From AP-15 sp963703855 (GTDB lineage: Bacteria > Pseudomonadota > Alphaproteobacteria > ATCC43930 > CGMCC-115725): DNA of 64,000 nucleotides. Position numbers and translations under genes: made by a program. Where the stretch lies: contig CAVPFW010000015.1 of assembly GCA_963703855.1 (NCBI GenBank), forward strand, positions 62,001 to 126,000, read 5' to 3'. Of the stretch, positions 63,240 to 64,000 are shown one piece after another (the stretch's first letter is position 1; the number at the start of each line of letters is the position of its first letter). The notes below the pieces were generated by a model. That model did not search any database and was not told where the DNA came from. It saw only the letters and a list, made by a program, of their open reading frames with translations.

Positions 63240-63641
63240 TCAGGCTGCGGTGTAACCCGGAGGCGCCAACTCGTCCTTGTCAAAGTCGAACTCGACCTTG
63301 GCGCCGTGCGGGTCGTTGAAGAACAGCTGCCAGATGCCGCCGCCGGGGAGGCGGCGCAGCTCGTACTCGATGCCTTCGCGGTTCAGGGTCGCGACGGTCG
63401 CGGGCAGGTCCTTGGCGCTGAACGCCATATGGTCGAGCACGCCGGCGCGCTCCTTCGGCAACGGATCGCGGTGGATCACGTGCAGGATCGGCGCGTCGCC
63501 GTCGGCATAGAGCCACCAGCCGGGAAACTGGAAAGGCGGGCGCCACCCGACCCTGAACCCGAACAGGTCGCAATAAAACCGGCGAGTCGCTTCGAGATCG
63601 TCGCTCAACACCGTGAAATGGTTCATCGCAGCCACGCCCAT
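63240..63641 (-). CDS. VOC-family protein (glyoxalase/bleomycin-resistance fold)
   Basis: 133 residues. MGVAAMNHFTVLSDDLEATR and RFYCDLFGFRVGWRPPFQF form the first module; VLDHMAFSAKDLPATVATLN, GGGIWQLFFNDPHGAKVEFD and the tail FDKDELAPPGYTAA form the second. His in MNHFTV, His in LDHMAF and the Glu of AKVEFDF are in metal-ligand positions, so it could be an active lyase or dioxygenase. AAGGAGA 6 bases before the ATG at 63641 sets the start. Confidence 0.85.
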   Translation of the reverse strand: MGVAAMNHFTVLSDDLEATRRFYCDLFGFRVGWRPPFQFPGWWLYADGDAPILHVIHRDPLPKERAGVLDHMAFSAKDLPATVATLNREGIEYELRRLPGGGIWQLFFNDPHGAKVEFDFDKDELAPPGYTAA

Positions 63642-63732
63642 GCGGGATCTCCTTCGCTGATGCGGACGGCCGCGCGCGGATATCGACCGCCGTGGCCCCA
63701 GGCACATCATGTGGCGGAAGTGCCGCCGGCCG

Positions 63733-63999
63733 TCAACGTGGTGGCAGGCCCCGGACGATTTCCAGCTTGGGCGGCCACTGACATCTCCACGTTGGGTCTA
63801 CTGGCTGTGTCCTCCTTCCAGGCAAAGGCGTCGTCGAGATCGTCGCCGGCGCGCAGAGGCCGATGCAGGTCCTGGCGTTCGCCGGCGGCTTGGCAAAGCG
63901 GATGTTGTGATCGGCCATGAACCGCGGAAGCAGGGCGTTGCCTTCGGCCAGGGTGCGCACCCCGGCCAGCCGCAATTCCTTAACCAGCCGGTCCTGCAA
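63733..63999 (-). mobile_element. 3' end of a transposase gene (ISNCY-like), cut by the window edge
   Basis: The visible part reads LQDRLVKELRLAG-like sequence (QDRLVKELRLAGVRTLAEGN, ALLPRFMADHNIRFAKPPAN), the C-terminal segment found in ISNCY-group DDE transposases. The usual continuation DLHRPLRAGDDLDDAFAWKE is present in another frame, so the gene has a frameshift, or the error type seen elsewhere. The 5' part lies beyond 64000. The right-hand IS end cannot be found within the window. Confidence 0.6.
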
Positions 64000-64000
64000 C

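Noticed and set aside
1..64000. tRNA, rRNA and CRISPR elements
   Set aside because: No cloverleaf, rRNA-like conserved block or regularly spaced direct repeats were seen on either strand by eye; a dedicated search could still find a missed element.

Overview
High-GC chromosomal DNA from an alphaproteobacterium. The first 14 kb is the classic alphaproteobacterial block rpsB-tsf-pyrH-frr-uppS-cdsA-dxr-rseP-bamA-skp-lpxD-fabZ-lpxA-lpxI on the minus strand, which links translation factors, undecaprenyl and CDP-diacylglycerol supply, outer-membrane protein assembly and lipid A synthesis. A second housekeeping cluster (dapF-mtaB-ftsY, 32.2-35.3 kb) supports the same assignment. Genus cannot be fixed from the sequence alone.

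Layout. 14.2-18.1 kb: two tandem TPR-sulfotransferase genes. 18.3-20.7 kb: two divergent PEP-CTERM secreted proteins, each with a sigma-54 promoter and a conserved upstream palindrome. 21-27 kb: an EAL phosphodiesterase, an LLM-class flavin oxidoreductase, a GMC oxidoreductase, a broken LysR regulator and a divergent MFS transporter. 27.5-29.3 kb: a two-gene RiPP cassette, a radical SAM/SPASM maturase with a six-cysteine precursor. 29.6-32 kb: a ThDP enzyme and a Nudix hydrolase. 35.4-42.9 kb: small secreted and membrane proteins, a flavin reductase, a STAS protein, a DcaP-like porin, a LuxR-type regulator and a gamma-glutamyltransferase. 43-46.8 kb: VOC proteins, a duplicated lipoprotein-Nudix cassette and a decayed YdjC-type deacetylase. 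46.9-56.3 kb: a class III cyclase, DUF2459, an OxlT-like MFS carrier, a MetE-like protein, a TonB operon and a second GMC oxidoreductase. 56.4-59.3 kb: a lower-GC island with a serine recombinase. 59.5-64 kb: an MBL hydrolase, a thiolase, a lytic transglycosylase, a 47-residue membrane protein, a VOC protein and a transposase tail.

Three observations stand out. (1) The RiPP cassette has a precursor with cysteines spaced CX5CX5CX5CX7CX5C next to a radical SAM/SPASM maturase. (2) Three genes (two PEP-CTERM proteins and the 47-residue membrane protein) share a sigma-54 promoter with a TGTCG-N6-TTKACA palindrome 62, 62 and 52 bp upstream; a fourth palindrome lies upstream of the sulfotransferase pair. 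(3) At least eight genes carry single-base insertions at what would otherwise be GANTC sites, the target of the CcrM methylase. This looks like base-calling error at N6-methyladenine, so most frameshifts here are probably not biological. The annotated spans join both reading frames where this applies.

No tRNA, rRNA or CRISPR array was recognised. Dispersed GC-rich intergenic palindromes occur at five places.
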